A DNA stretch of 64,000 nucleotides from Phaeoceros laevis (GCA_049999765.1 JBNGIQ010009429.1:364737-428736); one strand, 5' to 3'; positions 11,580 through 23,571 are shown, counted from the stretch's first letter. Program-made: numbers and translations. The notes: generated by a model not told the origin, from the sequence alone.

Positions 11580-12018
11580 TCTGTTAGAAATTTGTATATG
11601 ATACGCTGAGGAACAAAGCTGACACTCTCCTGGCTGGTTATTTAAAGCGTATCTCTTTTCATATCGCAGTGTGTCTTTGTGCAAAGTTCACTCATGGTTC
11701 AGTAAGCGGTGCTAAGCACCAAGGCTGTTATGCCTAATAACCGGTGGGGGTACCGAGGAACCGTTACAGGGGGGCGTTATTAGTCGGGTGTCCGCATCAC
11801 AGGCTTGTGACTCCTCATCTGCCACCGTTGACCGTTACGAAAGCGAGGGTCCCTGGCATTTGACAAGGCAATCGCCTTTCCGTCAGCTGTAATGCGGATT
11901 GCTGCAGCCAGGGAGACATGGCTGACGAATGGAAGCGGCGAGGAGGAGGAAGAGGACGGTAGCGCAGCCACACGGTCCGTCATGCGTCTGAGAGGCAGGT
12001 GGGAAGAGATGATCCCGC

Positions 12019-15000
12019 ATGGCCTCGACTTGGACAATGAGGACGACCCAGGCCGACCTGCAAACCCTGCTCACCAGGGCCTGGGCTATGCGCCTGAGCC
12101 TGCGCAAGGGTGGTTGGATGAACAGGATCCTGCTGGCGTGGATCGTGCTTGGTGTGATCGGAGTGCCGCTCATCGTGTGGAGCCGTAAGCAGTCACTGGA
12201 GAGCAGCAAACGGCGCGACCTGCACTACTGGTGCGTGGAACGAGCTAGGTTGCTTGAAGACCAGGTGGTGCTCAACAAGAACATGGCCAAGGTGAGCCTC
12301 TCTACTTCCTCTACGGCTTTGAGCTTCAAACTTCAAGCTTTGTACCCTTGCAAATGAGCGGAAACCCTAATTTCATCAGTGCTGGGGAGCTGACCTCGCA
12401 GACTTTCACGGAGCTGATTGTGGTCTTTGGGAGCTACAACGCAACCAACACCTTGACGGAGAGTATTTTCCGGAGGTTCTGCGACGAGACCAGCTATGCT
12501 CACCCCATGGTCTTGAGCCTCACCTATTCCGTCTACATCACTCAAGCTGAGAGGTGCAGCTCGGACGTCCTCTCCAGTGCTCCATTTGCGCAGGCTATTG
12601 ATTGTTGGACTTGGGCTTGCTGACTGGTAACAGTGTCGTCGTTGCCACTCGGTCTTCTCTGTAGAAGGCCGTAAGGCAGTCTCTGGCGCAGCATCTTGCA
12701 AGTTCAATACTCTGTTTTCGAATTTTCAGTCTTGCACCTCATAATCAACTTCTTTTGTGTTTGCTTTCCCATGAACATGATGCAGGCCCGCATTTGAGAC
12801 CTCAACAGGAGTGGTAATCCGGGACATCTTGACGGGGGAGAGACGAACCACGCAATTTTTCTACCTGGTTATAGTCTACGCAAATACTGCGGCAAAGCAG
12901 TTTATAGGCCATGACATGCTCTCTCTACCAGAGAACTATGAGGCATTTACCAAAGCTTCCCCACTTCCGTCTGGTGTTATGACAGTGCCTTATGCCTTGA
13001 TACTGGACGGGAACATAGGGACTGGTATACTTCCGCCGCTGATGTATCCTCTACCAGTTGTGCCTACTTTTGTGGGGGGGCCATATTCCTGGATGCTCAC
13101 ATTCACGTGGTCGTGTAGCTGTGTTATTCCCAGTTTTCAAACGGGATCCAGGGCCCAATGCCACAAGGGATGTTATTGATGAAGCCCTTCTCGGTGAAAT
13201 TGTTTGTGTCATGGATTTTGAAGTGCTTATTAACAACCTTCTGCAGCAGCTCTACAATCCTCGTAAGTATGACAGGCACACGGCCTAGCATATCTGATTG
13301 CGTATTCAGCAATTTACTTGTAACTAATACAAATCCAACATGACGCCCTTGCAGGTTTTGAGTTTGTTTTTGAGGTTTATGATATAACTGATGTCACAAA
13401 ACCGATACCTCTCTATAGAGTTCTTAGCCGAGCAGCTAGGAAACGAGGATCGGAAATCGCACCTACACGTCTGGACACTGAAGACAGTGACTCTGTTGTT
13501 CCCTTGAATTTCAATGACTCTGTTCGTCGGCACACAGCCGTTTGCAGGTGACTTGCCATATATGTATACTGATTGATTGCAAGTTACATCATTTTTCGTT
13601 TCTTGTCCAGACCGCGTTGGTGCAACTCGGCAGTTGTTTCGGGCTTTTAACTTTGCCAGGTTCCTCTGTGCAGGTTTGGGGACGACTTTTCAGGTTGGGG
13701 CTGGTACTCGTTATCGTGGGGGTTGTTGTTTACTGTGATAGTGCTATTAGTTGGCTACATACTGCGGACTGCTAGCAAACAAATGGCAAAAATGGAGCAG
13801 AACTACTCAAAAATGGAGGTTTTGAAAACTCAGGCTGAGCTAGCAGATAAAGCGAAAAGCAATTTTCTGACAACGGTGTCGCATGAGATCCGGACACCCA
13901 TGAATGGCGTGCTTGGTAAAGTGTGTCCTGGTTCTTGCTGGCCTTATCACCCTTGACATCTCTCGTTTTTTTGAAATTTCGCTTCTGTTACGAACAAGTC
14001 GTTGCAGGCTCAATACATGTGCGCGTGGTCACTTGCAGGAATGCTGGATTCGCTATTGGAGACAAAACTTGACGTACAGCAGTTGGAGTTTGCAAAGATA
14101 GCGCATGCAAGTGGTGCTGCATTAGTCTCACTCATAAACGACGTTCTGGACTTGGCAAAGATCCAGTCAGGCCACATGACGCTGGAGAAAGTCGTGTTCT
14201 ACATTCGGATGCTAGTCGATGAGACACTAGATTTGTTTCGAGCAAAACTAAGAGAGACGGGGTTGGAAGGTGAGGTTTGCCTTGTCTGAAGTCAACAAGC
14301 TGGAATGAGATGCCCGGTGCTGGCATGTGTGTATGCATTGTGCCTCGTTTGGAACTTTGCTGGAAAAGGATGCTCGGTGCTGACAGCATGTAGCATGTTT
14401 AGAACCAGAAGGAGCTAATGCACAGAAGTTTAACGCGTACTTTATCTGCAGTTGCAGTATTGGTGGATGACGACGTCCCAGACATTTTGGAAGGTGATCC
14501 AGGAAGACTGCGACAAGTGCTTGTCAATCTTTTGGGTATTCATCAGTTCATGTGGGTTGCACGTTCTTCCGTCTGAAATGGTCAGACCCATAAGACCTGC
14601 TCTGTTTACCTTTTGTTGTTTAATTGTGGCAGGGAATTCGATCAAATTCACCGAATTCGGCCACGTTCTTCTACACATCAGTGTGCACGAGGACGAGGCT
14701 ACATGCAAGAGATCTGCAGTTGATGACAGTGCTGGCGGGTTTCCCATAGGAGGTTTCTCACTCAAAGGTAACCTGAGGAGAAGGCCTTCATTTAGCAGAG
14801 CCCGCAAGACTGTGAAGGGGTCTGCGACATCACAGTACGTCATGAATTCTGCACATATAGCCCGCGTCACGAGAGCAGGCGACTCCCCAGAAGCAGCCCT
14901 GAACATGCAGTGGAAACCGGGCTATGACTCCCTTAGTGGTTGTGAAGCTGCTGACAACAGGAACAGTTGGGGTCAAATGCAATCGAGAGAGCGGCACTCT

Positions 15001-17664
15001 CCAGGATCAAGGGACTCGAGCTCGAGCTTGGAGATAAGCCCCGCCAGCATCTATAGCCACAAGTCTGGATTCTCCACTGACGCCGGCTCCGTGGGAACTG
15101 ATAGCTTTAGTCCCGGAACAAGCACAGATTTGAGCCCAAAACTAGGTACATCCAGGTTAAGGCGTCCCAGAGACACTTCTGCAAGCGCGATGGTCTCATC
15201 ATCTAAAAATGTGAGCTTAGAAAGAACAGGAGATGTTGGGGAGCCCAGTGAGCTGCACTTGGATATCGACCGACCACGACCTACAGTGGTGTTGTCAATT
15301 GTTTGTGAGGACACTGGTACTGGAATACCCGAAGACGCCGAGATGAGAGTATTTCAGCCTTTCACGCAGGTATCTCATTTACCCAAAGTGATCTATGTGG
15401 AAAGTACTCTACGGGCCCTGACACTAATTGAATGAAGTCTGATGCTCTGCAGTGTTTTGGTGTACATCTATATAGGCAGACAGCAGCACCTCGCGGAAGT
15501 ATGGTGGCACTGGCGTTGGGTTGTCTATCTCTCGTCACATTGTATGGCCTCCATTGCATTGCCACCAGTATCACCTTTGTCCTTTTGTTTCGTACAAGGA
15601 AGACGTTTCTTGACTGGACCAAGAATCTTGTCCCAGCAGTTATGCTAACTTGTGCCTACCACCATTCAGGTCCAGATGATGGGTGGAGATCTCAAGTACT
15701 GCACACGAAGTGGAGTTGGGGCTACTTTTGAGTTTACAGCTAAGTTCGATCTTCCTGATGATCAGGAGCACATCTTGGACCCATATAAGAATTATGGCGT
15801 CTCACCTACGGCACTCTCCGCCTTGGAAGGCAAAACTGTCGTCCTGATCGATGGTCTTCCCATAAGGCGCATGGTAAGAATCTCTCACCCCAGGATCTGC
15901 TAGCAGGCATATGCATCCTGCTTTGGCCTTCTGGACAAGCTATACCGTTTTGATGTTCTCTTGCAGGTGACGGAAACGGTGCTCCGAAGGCTGGGAATCT
16001 GTTTCCGTACTGTTGGAGAGCCGACTTCGGTGGTTGAGTTGGTCTCTGAGTACTACCGGAGGTGTCTGAACATGGACATTCCAGAAGGAGATCTTGCGAG
16101 TCTGGCACAAGGATTAAATTGTCAAGGCAAACGGACTCCTCGAACGCCACATGCCCCAGGCGACCCGAATGACACACGGGCGCACCAGCACTCCTCGGCA
16201 ACTTCCTTGTCACCAGATTCTGAAGCTCAAACTGCAGATGTCGTGGGAGGAGCTCGGAGCTTGCTCACACCTGGAGGGACTTGTGGTGATGGAATGGTCC
16301 ATTCTACATCAGCCTCTGGTGCGGGTAAAATGCATCTCTCGCTAGTCATAGGTGACCCAACCGATTCACGAGGGTTTGCCAAAGAGGCAGCCACAGAATC
16401 GGAGCGTGGTTGGGCTGGCTCAACACCCATGGAGCCGGTCAAATGTGACGCCATGCTTGTAAGTGGTTTCTCGTTTAATGAAGGGACTGTTCACAGGAAC
16501 ATCATGTTTTGGATGTCGAGTATAGTTGCTCAAAGTGCTTGTGCTTTTGACTTCTGCAGGTAGATCTAAATGCTTTTGGAAAGGATACTGGATTGGAATT
16601 GGGTAAATTTGTCCAAAGCCATAAGCCTGGTGATACTCGGTACACATCAAAGTCCAAAGTCGGGGAGGAAAAGGAAAGGGCGAAACACTTTCCACCTCTA
16701 ATCCTGCTTGCTTGCAAAGCCGAAGAACAAGATCACGAGCTGGGAAGAATGGGGTTTGCAATCAGAATGTTCAAGCCTCTCAAGATTTCAGAACTCGTGG
16801 ACTCCCTTGCAAACGTGAGAACCAGTTTCTCTGCGTTATGCAACTTCTCAGTCTTCGGGACGTCTCTTCTTGTCCCTCAGATATTTCCGTCCTGCAGATC
16901 ACGGCTACTGACTGGCACAAGCCAGTGTTGTCTAGGACGTCGACTTTGGAGAAATTATCTGCAAGAAAGGCTCTGGCAGATCTTCTTAGAGGCCGACGTT
17001 TCTTGGTAAGTTTGCACTCCATCTTGGGTTGTGAATGCTCCGAATATGCTCCGGGGCCTGAGGTCCAATCTTTCTTGCACTCGTCCAGGTTGTAGACGAT
17101 AATATGGTCAATCGCCTTGTTGCAAAACGGATGCTGGAACGTTACGGTTCAGCTGTGGTGGCAGTGGATGGGGGCCAGAGTGCAATAAACAAATTGAGAG
17201 TTTCTTGTGATTTTGACACCGTCTTCATGGACATCCAGATGCCTGAAATGGATGGGTTAGATCTCCTACACCTTATTTTAGTCATCCTATAATGTCCATC
17301 CTATACAAAGTCGCTCTTACTGGTTCCATTGATCTTCAGGTTTGAGGCGACCGAAAGGATACGCGCCCTCGAAGCTCGAGGAGAACTTGGGGAACAGTCG
17401 GAAGTGTCACCAGCCAGCACACAGAAAGAGTTTACCAGGCTAAAAATTGTTGCCCTGACAGCTGATGTCTTTGGTGCTAACCGTTCAAAATGCGAGGACT
17501 CTGGAATGGATGGCTACATTACGAAACCGCTTGAAGAGGAACAATTCTACAAAACAATGGTATATATACTTGGACCTGACTCGTCGAATTCTACACCAAA
17601 ATCCGGCAGGCTAAACCCATTTGACTCCACACCTACTTCCAATATTGCCAAGGTACCAAAGTAG
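12019..17664 (+). CDS. CHASE-domain hybrid histidine kinase (cytokinin-receptor family)
   Basis: A membrane sensor kinase that passes phosphate from His to Asp in the plant two-component pathway. Sixteen exons keep frame: 12019-12291, 12402-12553, 12786-13024, 13119-13262, 13355-13547, 13674-13915, 14039-14269, 14452-14535, 14633-15369, 15476-15541, 15670-15873, 15967-16458, 16560-16814, 16898-17005, 17089-17255, 17340-17664 (1303 residues). Order: first membrane segment ([18 protein letters not shown]), a CHASE-like sensor ending near EVYDITD, second membrane segment ([14 protein letters not shown]), H box [14 protein letters not shown] box [17 protein letters not shown]1 box [10 protein letters not shown], the [12 protein letters not shown] box, a degenerate receiver ([10 protein letters not shown], no phospho-Asp pattern), and a complete receiver ([24 protein letters not shown]). 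The CHASE part is clearly divergent from AHK2/3/4, so cytokinin binding is not assured. A Ser-rich insert of about 190 residues lies between the N and G1 boxes. The exon 3/4 border is the least certain. Confidence 0.9.
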
Positions 17665-17850
17665 CCACCAGAATATCTAATAAGGTTTACAAATTTTCAG
17701 CCCACTTTCCTGCATTTAGTGACCACACCAGGCCCAAGGTTCACATATTGCAAAGTATACCTTGGGTTTACTTTTCTGCTAGACCAACTGCCTCCAAATT
17801 TAGCCCTCTCCTCGCTCAAGGAAGACTCTGGCTCGGAAAGCTCAGTCCTG

Positions 17851-19353
17851 TCAATCTCTGTCTCTTACCTCGGCTTCAACATCCACAATGATGCCTGATG
17901 AATCTGCTGATACGTCTGAGACATAAACTGCACACTCTGGTCATGTATGGTACGATGAGGGTACAAAGTGGTGGTAAAGGAGGGAAAATCATCCTGTACC
18001 TTTTCTTCGTGCCTCTGGATTGGACTGCCCAAAACCAAAAGGATTGAAACCGCCGTATTGCTGTCGTTCAGAGAAGCTAGGGCCTTCTCGTACGAACTGC
18101 TTGTTTTCGACTGATATGCAGATTCAACCGGGTTAGGTCTGAATTAAAGATCAGAATTGCCTTGTAAACGAAAAGCTCAGAAAGACTAGATTACCTTTGA
18201 ACGGTTGACTGCAGTAGGGGCATCTTTGCTCACCCTCCTTCACTGTGAACCTGAACAGGAGCTCCCAAGGGTTACTCATAGAAGCTAGCACACATTGACA
18301 GCACTGAGACTGCCGGAGTGCCAAATGCCTCAATGCCTCAAATACAGCACTCAGACTTCCAGAGTGCCAAATGCCCCAGTTACACAAGTCAAAAGAAACA
18401 TTGCACAATATAGTGCACGGTTAGGCGTGCTTGCACTCACTCGAATACTTGGAATTCGTTTCCACAATTTGGGCACTGCAAAGCCACAGACTCCAGCCAT
18501 CTCAGAATATGACATCAAGTGATAATCCTTTTCATGCAATAAGAAAATCAGATTAACCTGGTGTTCAGGATGCAAAGAGTGGAAGTCACTGCGGCATACT
18601 CACAGCGCCTCTGATAATCTCTCTTTCCGCAAACCACAGAAAGGCAACAAGCCCAACGACTGGAACGATTACTGCCACAAGCTGCAACGGAATTTGGTTG
18701 CCCTGGTTAGCTTGTGAACCCCAGTCAATACAACAAACAAGTCCTACGGTGAAAGCTGCAGCCCAACTTCAGTTGCCATTGGAAGGGAGTTGAGGTTAGC
18801 CTGAAGATTCGCATGAAGAACTTCAACATGGAACAATGAGAAACTAGGTGGGGAAAGATAACCTTAGGGTACGCACCCAAAGAGAGATTATAGCATCAAA
18901 AACCCATCCAAGCCTGCCAGTGACTGTCAAGTAAGTCAAGCCTCCAGCTAAAGCCAAATTGACTACAGTTCGAACAACTCCGTCCTCCTCATCCCCGTCA
19001 CCTCCACCACTTGGATCTAACCGTACTTGAGCTCTCCATCCCTTGGACAAATTTCTGCTCTTTCGAAGTCTCTGGGGTATCTGTACTAGGTGTCTTAACA
19101 CCCTATTTGGGGTGGAAAGTCCCCTCCTACACCCGAAGCTTTCTCTTGCTGACACTCTAGCAGCTGTCCTTGGCGGGAACCTGAACTCCGAAGCCCTACT
19201 TGCAACTATCCCTCCGGGATACCGGTTCAGACGGGAGAAACTGTCCTGAATTTGGTTGCTGTGGGCAGATTGCCAATTGACACTGCCAGATGGTCTGAGT
19301 GAGGCACTGCAGTGCGCCAATTTCCTGAAGCTCACTGCCATTACCAGTACCAT
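17851..19353 (-). CDS. Plastid-type membrane protein with two-CxxC zinc ribbon
   Basis: Function unknown; it resembles conserved plant plastid proteins with the same ending. Six exons join in frame on the minus strand: 19353-18877, 18681-18604, 18475-18441, 18250-18195, 18110-18000, 17894-17851. Exon 1 gives a long Ser/Arg-rich, acid-poor leader typical of a transit peptide, then an acidic patch (GGGDGDEEDG) and a hydrophobic stretch (ALAGGLTYLTVTGRLGWVFD). Exon 2 is a second membrane segment (VAVIVPVVGLVAFLWF). A zinc ribbon follows with CPNCGNEF and CPYCSQPF as its two CxxC pairs, 19 residues between them. The C-terminus is VDVEAEVRDRD, which I recall as the usual ending of this plant family. 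It is tail to tail with the kinase gene, stops 187 bases apart. The micro-exons of 35, 56 and 44 bases are supported by phase. Confidence 0.75.
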
Positions 19354-19439
19354 CGTCTTTCCCTGTCAAAATCCGTGGTCAGATTCCTGGAAGGAGCTGA
19401 ACCAAAAATGGAGCCCTTGCCGAATTTGCTACGGAGCAT

Positions 19440-19853
19440 GAGCATTTACTTAATCTGTAAATCCATTTTCTTACCACGCATCCAGAAGAGCACAGCGTTT
19501 TGGAGTTTCGCAAGGAAGAAAGGAATAATGAGGAAGAAATCTAATACATGCTGGACTTCAAATGCGTCTGTTGCCAGCCGGCACCTGAATACGGTAGAGC
19601 AGCGCTCAATTTCCTCTTGACCATCCGCTTGTGATCACTTTCATAGAATCTCTGAAGAGACAAATTACCTGGACTCAAAACGCGGAAGCAACTGTCCGCA
19701 CAGTCTCAAGGTCCCAACAACAAGAAGGATTTGCACCACCTTACGCACGGCAGACGGAATTGGCCTGCCACTCCGGTAATCGCCAGTCGAATTGTAGCTG
19801 TGGATAACAGGATCTTCTCTGTTTCGCCACCTGGCGAAATGGCGCAACATCAT
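19440..19853 (-). CDS. Unresolved small gene, hypothetical membrane protein
   Basis: Not recognised. ATG at 19853 opens a frame of about 60 residues (MMLRHFARWRNREDPVIHSY at the start) with a hydrophobic stretch (VVQILLVVGTLRLCGQLL), ending at a good donor (GTAATT at about 19671). Downstream on the same strand are two protein-like stretches in other frames: RFYESDHKRMVKRKLSAAL near 19645-19590, and HVLDFFLIIPFFLAKL near 19545-19470, ending at a GT. I could not join them by phase without a stop or an intron that is too short, so the structure is unresolved. The gene starts about 345 bases from the CSN5 start, in the opposite direction. Confidence 0.35.
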
Positions 19854-20197
19854 CTGCAGCGAGAAGAAGGGCTCTGGTGAGTCTGGTCTCGTTACTTCAA
19901 AGTTGATACTATTCTAAAAACCTAGCGACACTAGTCACACAACGCTCAAACTTTGTACAAAACTTCCACACTGGCTCTAGTCTAGCTGCGAACGCTAACG
20001 TGTCAGATCCGAAATTTCCAGCCGCTACTGCCGTCCAAGTCGACAGAGCTGGAAGAGCAAAGCGCAAATTAGGCTCGAGGTCGGAGGTGCCGGACCGCCG
20101 GTATCCTAATTTCATTTTGCAGAGGCCAGGCGCCGATCTTTAAGCCTTGAGCAATGGGGAGATTCCGAGTGTAATTCAGATTCAGGTTGTGCTTTCT

Positions 20198-22156
20198 ATG
20201 GAGGCTTCCAAGGGCGCTGGGGTGGCTCGGCAGACATGGGAGCTGGAGAACAACATCGTGGACACTGCCCTGTCGGACTCAGATGCTATATTTGAGTATG
20301 ACGATACCATGCAAGACTCAATTCAGCAGCAGAAGCCCTGGACCAGAGACCCCCACTTCTTTAAGAACGTCAAGATTTCGGCGCTAGCACTGCTGAAGAT
20401 GGTGGTCCATGCCCGGTCGGGGGGCACTATTGAGGTCATGGGGATAATGCAAGGAAAGACAGATGGCAACACCATGATCGTCATGGACGCCTTTGCGCTT
20501 CCGGTGGAGGGCACAGAAACCCGAGTTAATGCTCAGGCGGATGCTTACGAGTATATGGTGGAGTATGCAAATGCCAACAAAGAGGTGCGCTTGTCCGACA
20601 TCAGGGAATCACAGATTTTAGGTCTGGAGATTACTGAGCTGTCTGAACTTTAATCAGTTAAATACATGAGTCTTCCTTCAGGCACCAAATTTGTGCTCGT
20701 CTGAGTAGGGTTGAGCACGACGGTGTAGTCTCTGCGTTATCCAATTTGCTGAAGGAACTAGTGAGTGGTGTATTCCAGCTAGCACCATCTACCTCTGAGT
20801 GGAACTGCCTTCCTGCATAGTGTCAACAGCTTTGGATGGATTGTGCCGCAGTGTGATGAGACATTAACAAACCACGTGATGGATGACCTGTGGAATTTGC
20901 TAGTGCATGTAGGTTGGAAGGAAGGAGCATGTTATCGGCTGGTATCATTCCCATCCAGGTTATGGATGTTGGCTATCGGGGATTGACGTGTCAACACAGA
21001 TGATGAGCCAGCAGTACCAGGATCCCTTTCTAGCAGTTGTAATAGATCCCACGAGGACTGTGTCAGCAGGAAAAGTTGAGATCGGTGCATTCAGGACATA
21101 TCCGCAAGGTTACAAGCCCCCAGATGAGCCAGCTTCTGAGTACCAGACAATCCCACTCAACAAGATTGAGGACTTCGGAGTTCATTGCAAGCAGGTATGT
21201 CCTTGTCTTTTGCATATGCAGGTCGGGCTATTTTGATCAAGGAGGATTGATAACGCAAGGTGCTATGTCTTTCCATGATGTGCAGTATTATTCATTGGAT
21301 ATCACCTATTTCAAGTCCTCTTTAGATACTCATCTTCTAGATTTGCTATGGAACAAATATTGGGTCAACACACTCTCATCCTCCCCTCTTCTTGGTAACC
21401 GGGACTACATTGCTGGACAGGTCTCAGATTTAGGTGAGTCTTGTTAGACTGGGACATCTGTCATCCTGATACAAACTGTCACTGATTGAATTGGCTCAAG
21501 GGTGCTAGTATTTGATGCTGTCACTAACTAGTTCCTTCGGGCAGCGGAGAAGTTGGAACAAGCTGAAAGTCAATTAGCACACTCAGGGCGCATGGGTGGG
21601 TTCTTCATGCCACCCCAAAGGAAGAAAGAGGTAGGTAAACTAGATCTTAGTTAACCTTCCCTTCATGTATGCCCCGGTGTCTTTCCTACTCGGACAAACT
21701 TGTTTCAATTTCCTGCTTGAACTGCAGCCATTTACAAGGCTGTAAAGTTGGTCACTCAACTTTGGTGCCTGAAGGTTTTTTGATCTGTCTTGTGTTGTGC
21801 AGGAAGAGTCACAGCTTGCAAAAATTACGAAAGATAGCTCCAAGATTACAGTCGAGCAAGTTCATGGTCTTATGTCACAGGTCAGAAATTGAGAACTGGT
21901 TTCTTGCTACTTCATGTTATTCTTTTTTGCTGTTTCATGGTCTTATGTCACAGGTGAAAAATTGAGAACTGGTTCCTTGCTACTTCATGTTATTCTTTTT
22001 TGCTGTTGTTTTACTGTCCTGGAGTGCCCCTTAACATGGTTCGTACAGGTGATTAAGGACATTCTATTCAACACTGTGGCACCCACGTCATCTCCAGCCA
22101 ATAATGCCGCTGTATCTTATGATTCTTTGGGCCCTGAGCCGATGGTTGAGGCGTAG
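20198..22156 (+). CDS. CSN5: COP9 signalosome subunit 5 (JAMM deneddylase)
   Basis: Catalytic subunit of the COP9 signalosome; it removes NEDD8/RUB from cullins. Six exons keep frame: 20198-20584, 20913-21194, 21286-21433, 21545-21630, 21803-21880, 22049-22156, giving 362 residues, close to the Arabidopsis CSN5 length. The MPN+ domain is complete: the Glu in EVMGIMQGK, and the HxHx7SxxD metal site within [17 protein letters not shown]. The C-terminal half ([37 protein letters not shown]) is very like plant CSN5. The N-terminal ATG gives MEASKGAG. Intron 5 carries a 73-base direct duplication that copies the splice donor (see findings). A decayed tandem copy lies 1.7 kb downstream. Confidence 0.95.
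21861..22006 (+). repeat. 73-bp direct duplication spanning exon 5 end and its splice donor
   Basis: The block from TTCATGGTCTTATGTCACAG through the T-rich stretch recurs at 21934, with a few differences. The second copy carries its own TCACAG|GTGAAA donor at 21953/21954. Confidence 0.9.
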
Positions 22157-22439
22157 AGGCAGATGACAAGGCATGGGAGTCCCTGACGTGGTGCCATCAA
22201 ACGAAGGCATGGAAGTTACTTACCGAGGATTAGCGATTTTTACGCTGGTAGAGACAGTTTCACTAGTTGGGGAAGCCTTGCTGCAGGACTTGCTAATGTG
22301 CTACACCTGTTGACTTCCTTCCGAGTCCCCTAAACGGTCCCCTAAACGTTTTTTGAAAGTGGAAAGCGTTCCGGGATCACGTGTCCGGGCGTTTCGTGCA
22401 AACGCATCTATTGTTTCATAAGTCACAATCTTTAAGGAG

Positions 22440-23180
22440 CCGGCAAAACGGCCACTAGAGTAGTTGCGCATGTGCAACCAGTTTGTGACGCATCACCCTA
22501 TGGATGGATGGATGGATGGATGGATGGATGGATGGATGGATGAATGGATGGATACTTGTCGGTGATGGATACTTGTCGGTGCGTTGAAGGATTATTGTCA
22601 AACGCATTGTTGTTCTAAATGTACAGAGTGTGCAAACTTCGGTCTTGCTAAGGAAATAGACAGCCACCAGAGGTAGGCCACCCTCGCCAGATTAGCTAAT
22701 CTCATCACAACAATGGAAGTGCTGGATTTGAGGAAGGAGCTGCGCTCGCAGAATGCACACACAAGCTCACCCTCAGCTGGAATCTACCCCAAGTTACCTT
22801 CTTCACTTGAAACATCCTCAGGAAGGACTGGGCACTGACAAGCACTGACAAAATTCAGTGCGGTGCTCCTGAAGATATCATTGTTCGCTGAGATGGCCCC
22901 TTGGAGATTTACTGCCTCACTGGGACAACGCGATCCGTCTCCTTGTACCGCTCGTACATAGATGATCAGCATGCATCGCCAAGGAGCTACCAGGAATTGA
23001 TGCTGGCTCGCGATCGCTACAGCTATAGCCACCATACAAACCCCTCACACCCTCTAATTTGCCGCTGCTATTCTTCAGATGAAGTGAGTGGGTTTCAGGA
23101 CCTAAGGTAGTCAGAACCGCTCCGGTGAGAAACCGGAAGTTGCCACATGTAGGCTCCATATGACAACTGCGTCCCGCATG
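22440..23180 (+). repeat. Dispersed repeat, copy A (inverted relative to copy B at 46.8-47.6 kb)
   Basis: Several blocks match 46760-47640 on the opposite strand in the same order. They include the CATCACCCTATGGATG and CTTGTCGGTGCGTTGAAGGA words, a block near 22775-22870 (GGAAGGACTGGGCACTGACA...), and one near 22990-23130 (GCTCGCGATCGCTA..., GTGGGTTTCAGGAC). Copies differ by many substitutions and indels. No transposase frame is seen, so it may be a non-autonomous transposon or a solo repeat. It fills most of the spacer downstream of CSN5. Confidence 0.7.
22497..22556 (+). repeat. ATGG microsatellite
   Basis: About a dozen TGGA/ATGG units with one ATGA interruption. The matching place in copy B of the dispersed repeat has only two or three units, so expansion happened in this copy. 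Confidence 0.95.
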
Positions 23181-23187
23181 TAGAGAA

Positions 23188-23571
23188 TCAAAACAACTCC
23201 CCACCACAATGGGGACAGAGTTTTCTTTCATCCGATTCTGCCAATGTGGGAGTAACCTTGACAGCCTTCATACGAACTTTTCCAAACACTTTGTGGTTAC
23301 AAAGAATTTCTCGCTCATCCAGCAATTGATCCACCTTGGTCCTGAGGCCAGACAATCCATTCTGTGCGTAGCACGGCGCTGCATGTTCCAACCCTATCAG
23401 CCCATCCTTCAACCCATCCTTTAATCCTGTCAAACCATCCTTCAACCCTGCCATCCCATCCTTCAACACGTTTGCAGCAATTACAAGGCCCACGGCAACC
23501 CCAATTCCTCCCGCTACGATGGCTGCTGCTTGCAGTCGTCCATTTGAACCATTGGATCCCTTCGATGTCAT
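23188..23571 (-). CDS. Orphan 127-residue protein with membrane segment and CxxC end
   Basis: Not recognised. An intronless frame starts at ATG 23571 and stops at 23188. Residues about 13-35 are hydrophobic (AAAIVAGGIGVAVGLVIAAN), a likely membrane segment. Next comes a short amphipathic repeat, GLKDGL occurring in series (GLKDGLTGLKDGLKDGLIGL). The C-terminal half is charged and ends CPHCGGELF, one CxxC pair. The gene sits between CSN5 and its decayed copy, next to dispersed repeat A, so it may have arrived with, or predate, the duplication. An extra 5' exon cannot be excluded. Confidence 0.5.
   Translation of the reverse strand: MTSKGSNGSNGRLQAAAIVAGGIGVAVGLVIAANVLKDGMAGLKDGLTGLKDGLKDGLIGLEHAAPCYAQNGLSGLRTKVDQLLDEREILCNHKVFGKVRMKAVKVTPTLAESDERKLCPHCGGELF

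Noticed and set aside
22497-22556. Possible CRISPR-like or satellite array
   Set aside because: A plain ATGG microsatellite without spacers; CRISPR arrays are not expected in plant nuclear DNA.
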